Assembly: GCF_022009635.1 (NCBI RefSeq)
Contig: NZ_CP091716.1
Location: forward strand, 5,849,501 to 5,913,500
From: Variovorax paradoxus
GTDB taxonomy: Bacteria > Pseudomonadota > Gammaproteobacteria > Burkholderiales > Burkholderiaceae_C
Length of the DNA: 64,000 bases
Direction: 5' to 3'
The translations under genes were made by a program, and so were the position numbers. Positions 61,469 through 64,000 of the stretch are shown piece after piece. The first letter of the stretch is position 1. Every line of letters starts with the position of its first letter. The notes beneath the pieces were generated by a model. The model made no database searches, was not told the DNA's origin, and was given only the letters and a program-made list of their open reading frames with translations.

Positions 61469-63070
61469 ATGCCGCAACTGACCCTTTCCCGCAAGATCTT
61501 CCTGGCGCTGGCCGCCCTGCTGCTGGTGCTGCTCATCAGCTTCGCGGGGCTGTCGATCATTGCGCTGCAGCGGGGACTGGGCTCCTACGTGGCCGAGATC
61601 GAGATCCGGCGCATGGACTGGCTCGCGCAACTGGTGCTGAAGAACTACGTGGCCCACGGCGACTGGAAGAACCTGCGCGACAACGACGACGCCTGGCAGC
61701 GCCTGCAGATGGGCCGCTTCGCGAGCCTGCTCGACAGCACCGCCGCCAACGGCGACGAGCGGCGGCTGCCGCCCTGGTACGAATACCGCACCATGCGCCC
61801 CGAGCCGCCGCCGGACGGCGCGCCCACCGGTGCCCCCGCTGGAGCGCCCAACGGCGACCCGCCGCCCATGCCACCCTCCCCGCAGCTCGACCTGCTGCCG
61901 CGCCGCATGCTCGGCGCGCCGCCGCCCTGGGTGTTTCCCGACCCGCGCGGCATGCACGATTCCATCTACCAGCGCCTGGCCGTGCTCGACGCGAGCGGTG
62001 CGCGCGTGGTGGGCGCCGACATCGACATGGCCAACGCCGCGCGCATGCCGATCCGGCACAACAAGTCGGTCATCGGCTACCTCGCGCTGGCGCCGCTGCA
62101 GGGGCTGGAAAGCGAAGCCGACCGCGCCTTCATCGCGCGCCAGTCGGGCGTGATCGTGCTCACCGGCCTGTGCGGACTGGGCTTCGCGCTGGTGCTGTCG
62201 TGGCTGCTCGCGCGCCGCTGGTTCAGGCCCATCGACGAACTCACGCAGGCCGCGCAAGACGTGGCGCAAGGGCGGCTTTCCACCCGCGTCGCGGTGCAGG
62301 GCTCGGACGAACTCGCGCTGCTGGGCAAGACCTTCAACGACATGGCGCAGCGCCTGGACACCGTCGAGGCCTCGCGCCGCGCCTGGCTGGCCGATGCGGC
62401 ACACGAGCTGCGCACGCCGCTGGCCGCCATGCGCGCCGAGATCGAGGCCCTGCAGGACGGCGTGCGCACCTTCGACGAGCGCACCGCGCTGCGGCTGCAC
62501 CGCCAGGTGATCCGCCTGGGACAGCTGGTCGACGACCTGCGCAGCAGCATGCGCGAACCGCAGAGCGACCTGCTCACGACCACGGTGTTCCCGCTGTCGC
62601 TGCTGAAGGAAGCACTGGACCACACGCGCGACCGCTTCGCCAAGCGCGGCATCGTGGTCGACCGGCATGCGGTCGACCATGTCACGGCCTCGGCGCAACC
62701 GGTGATCGACGGCAATGCGCACCGGCTGCACCAGGTGTTCATGAACCTGCTGGAGAACACGCTGGCCTACACCGACGAAGGCGGCAAGCTGCGGCTGGAC
62801 GTGATCGTCGAAGGCGCATGGACCGGCAACTGCCTCACGCTGCTGTTCGACGACAGCGCGCCCGGCGTGCCCGACGAGGAGCTGCCGCGCCTGTTCGACC
62901 GCCTGTTCCGCGGCGAGACCTCGCGCAGCCGCGAGCACGGCGGCTCCGGCCTCGGCCTGTCGATCTGCCGCGCGACCATCGAGGCGCACGGCGGCACCAT
63001 CGAAGCGTCGGCTTCGCCGCTCGGCGGGCTGCGCGTGACCATCACCCTGCCACTGGCCACATCCTCATGA
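61469..63070 (+). CDS. BaeS-like sensor histidine kinase
   Basis: The 533-residue kinase has two membrane segments (about residues 9-32 and 225-250) around a periplasmic domain with a long proline-rich insert (PEPPPDGAPTGAPAGAP, PPPMPPSP), a HAMP domain, an H-box ADAAHELRTPLAAMRAEIEAL, and an HATPase core (NLLENTLAYTDEGG, HGGSGLGLSICRAT). It overlaps the response regulator by 4 bases. It resembles BaeS/CpxA envelope-stress kinases in layout. An upstream frame start is not conserved. Confidence 0.88.
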   Translation: MPQLTLSRKIFLALAALLLVLLISFAGLSIIALQRGLGSYVAEIEIRRMDWLAQLVLKNYVAHGDWKNLRDNDDAWQRLQMGRFASLLDSTAANGDERRLPPWYEYRTMRPEPPPDGAPTGAPAGAPNGDPPPMPPSPQLDLLPRRMLGAPPPWVFPDPRGMHDSIYQRLAVLDASGARVVGADIDMANAARMPIRHNKSVIGYLALAPLQGLESEADRAFIARQSGVIVLTGLCGLGFALVLSWLLARRWFRPIDELTQAAQDVAQGRLSTRVAVQGSDELALLGKTFNDMAQRLDTVEASRRAWLADAAHELRTPLAAMRAEIEALQDGVRTFDERTALRLHRQVIRLGQLVDDLRSSMREPQSDLLTTTVFPLSLLKEALDHTRDRFAKRGIVVDRHAVDHVTASAQPVIDGNAHRLHQVFMNLLENTLAYTDEGGKLRLDVIVEGAWTGNCLTLLFDDSAPGVPDEELPRLFDRLFRGETSRSREHGGSGLGLSICRATIEAHGGTIEASASPLGGLRVTITLPLATSS

Positions 63071-63765
63071 CACGCATCGTCATCGTCGAAGACGAGATCG
63101 ACATCGCCTCCGTGGTGCAGGACTACCTGCGCCATGCCGGCTACGAAACCACGCACTTCACAGACGGGCAGAGCGCGCTCGACAGCATCGTGGCCACGCC
63201 GCCCGACCTCACGCTGCTCGACATCATGCTGCCCCGGCTGGACGGCATCGAGGTGCTGCGGCGCGCGCGCGAGCACACGGCGCACCCGATCATCATGCTC
63301 ACCGCGCGCATCGAGGAAGTCGACCGGTTGCTGGGCCTGGAGCTGGGCGCCGACGACTACGTGTGCAAGCCCTTCTCGCCGCGCGAGCTGGTGGCGCGCG
63401 TGCGTGCCGTGCTGCGGCGCACCGCGCCGGGCAATGCGCCCGGGCAAGGCTCGTCGCAGAGCGACGCGCCGGGCCTGGTGCTGGACGACGTGCACTGGCG
63501 CGCTTCGCTCGAAGGCACGCCGCTGAACCTCACGCGGCGCGAGTTCGGGCTGCTGCAGGTGCTGTCGCGGCACCCGGGGCGCATCTTCTCGCGCGCGCGG
63601 CTGCTGGAGCTGGCCTACGACGACACCGTGGACGTGACCGAGCGCGCCATCGACAGCCACGTGAAGAACCTGCGCCGCAAGCTCGGCGCGGTGACGCCGG
63701 AGCACGACTGGATCCGCTCGGTGTACGGCGTGGGCTTTGCGTGGGAAGCGCCGGTGCCGGCCTGA
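63067..63765 (+). CDS. BaeR-like OmpR-family response regulator
   Basis: The 232-residue protein has a receiver (VEDE, Asp52 in LLDIMLPRLDG, Lys in DYVCKPFSPRE) and a winged HTH (DVTERAIDSHVKNLRRKLG, DWIRSVYGVGF). It pairs with the kinase just upstream. It is close in sequence to the orphan regulator at 59533-60249. It converges on the mgtA-type gene with a 21-base gap. Confidence 0.9.
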   Translation: MTRIVIVEDEIDIASVVQDYLRHAGYETTHFTDGQSALDSIVATPPDLTLLDIMLPRLDGIEVLRRAREHTAHPIIMLTARIEEVDRLLGLELGADDYVCKPFSPRELVARVRAVLRRTAPGNAPGQGSSQSDAPGLVLDDVHWRASLEGTPLNLTRREFGLLQVLSRHPGRIFSRARLLELAYDDTVDVTERAIDSHVKNLRRKLGAVTPEHDWIRSVYGVGFAWEAPVPA

Positions 63766-63786
63766 CCGCCGCCCGGCCTCTTCGCT

Positions 63787-64000
63787 TCACTGCCAGCCGA
63801 AGCGCCGGATGTAGAAGCGCTTCATCAGCGTCGTCAGCACCGCGTAGCCCAGCAGGATGGCTACCAGCCAGGGGAAGTAGCCCGGCGGCAGCGCCTGCAG
63901 TCTGAAGTAGCCCGCCAGCGGCCCCATCGGCAGGAAGATGCCGGCGGCCATGATGAGCACCGTCATCGCCGTGAGCGGCCAAGCCGCGCGGCTGCCGATG
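63787..64000 (-). CDS. mgtA: C-terminal part of an MgtA-type Mg2+ ATPase
   Basis: The window holds the last 70 codons of a minus-strand gene, ending ...YFPWLVAILLGYAVLTTLMKRFYIRRFGWQ with a TGA at 63787-63789. This matches the C-terminus of P-type magnesium-importing ATPases, with membrane segments MTVLIMAAGIFLPMG and YFPWLVAILLGYAVLT and the conserved RRFGWQ end. The gene continues past the window. The match is recalled, not searched. Confidence 0.8.
   Translation of the reverse strand, partial: IGSRAAWPLTAMTVLIMAAGIFLPMGPLAGYFRLQALPPGYFPWLVAILLGYAVLTTLMKRFYIRRFGWQ

Overview
The window looks like chromosomal DNA of a high-GC betaproteobacterium of the Comamonadaceae, most likely Variovorax or a close relative. 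This rests on protein character and gene order (hemA-prfA-prmC-grxD, rplU-rpmA-obgE-proB, pilBCD-coaE-zapD-yacG), on the abundance of Bug/TTT transport proteins, and on a Gram-negative porin and Bam-type proteins. The genus is inferred, not measured. No insertion sequence, prophage, integron or CRISPR array was seen, and no stretch longer than 300 bases lacks a gene.

1-13.7 kb is mainly housekeeping: tetrapyrrole synthesis and translation release (hemA, prfA, prmC, grxD), a cupin, a CNNM/CBS membrane protein, a Tat-type lytic transglycosylase coupled to proS, rppH, a CNP1-like lipoprotein, proB, obgE, rpmA, rplU and ispB. A tRNA-Pro(CGG) follows at 13.72 kb.

13.9-32 kb carries the type IV pilus set pilB-pilC-pilD with coaE, then zapD-yacG, mutT, a DUF815 ATPase, argJ, secA and a DciA-like gene. 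Two O-acyltransferase cassettes interrupt this block. One is an MBOAT plus SGNH pair between coaE and zapD. The other is a tandem pair of OatA-like acyltransferase-3/SGNH fusions between yacG and mutT.

32-38.9 kb is an accessory amino-acid metabolism region. An ornithine-cyclodeaminase-like gene, a threonine-synthase-like gene and a DauR/YheO-like regulator share a 17-bp operator, YTGGA-N7-TCCAG. Next to them are a second threonine-synthase-like gene, a Bug solute-binding protein, a LysR regulator and a small beta-rich secreted protein.

38.9-48.9 kb holds a LuxR-type response regulator and a 1,216-residue NCS1-transporter/cysteine-cluster/hybrid histidine kinase fusion, divergent from ureA-ureJ-ureB-ureC-ureE-ureF-ureG. 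A near-consensus sigma-54 promoter and an NtrC-like site lie upstream of ureA. ureD is not in the window. The transporter-kinase and its regulator are the best candidate for a little-described system.

49-64 kb carries a tricarboxylate transporter (tctA, tctB) with its two-component system but no adjacent tctC, a degenerate GHKL-ATPase-like membrane protein with a small lipoprotein, a porin, a NERD-domain protein, a BamA-type protein followed by an OmpR-family regulator, an exported intradiol dioxygenase coupled to a 53-residue membrane protein, a BaeSR-like two-component system, and the 3' end of an mgtA-type Mg2+ ATPase.
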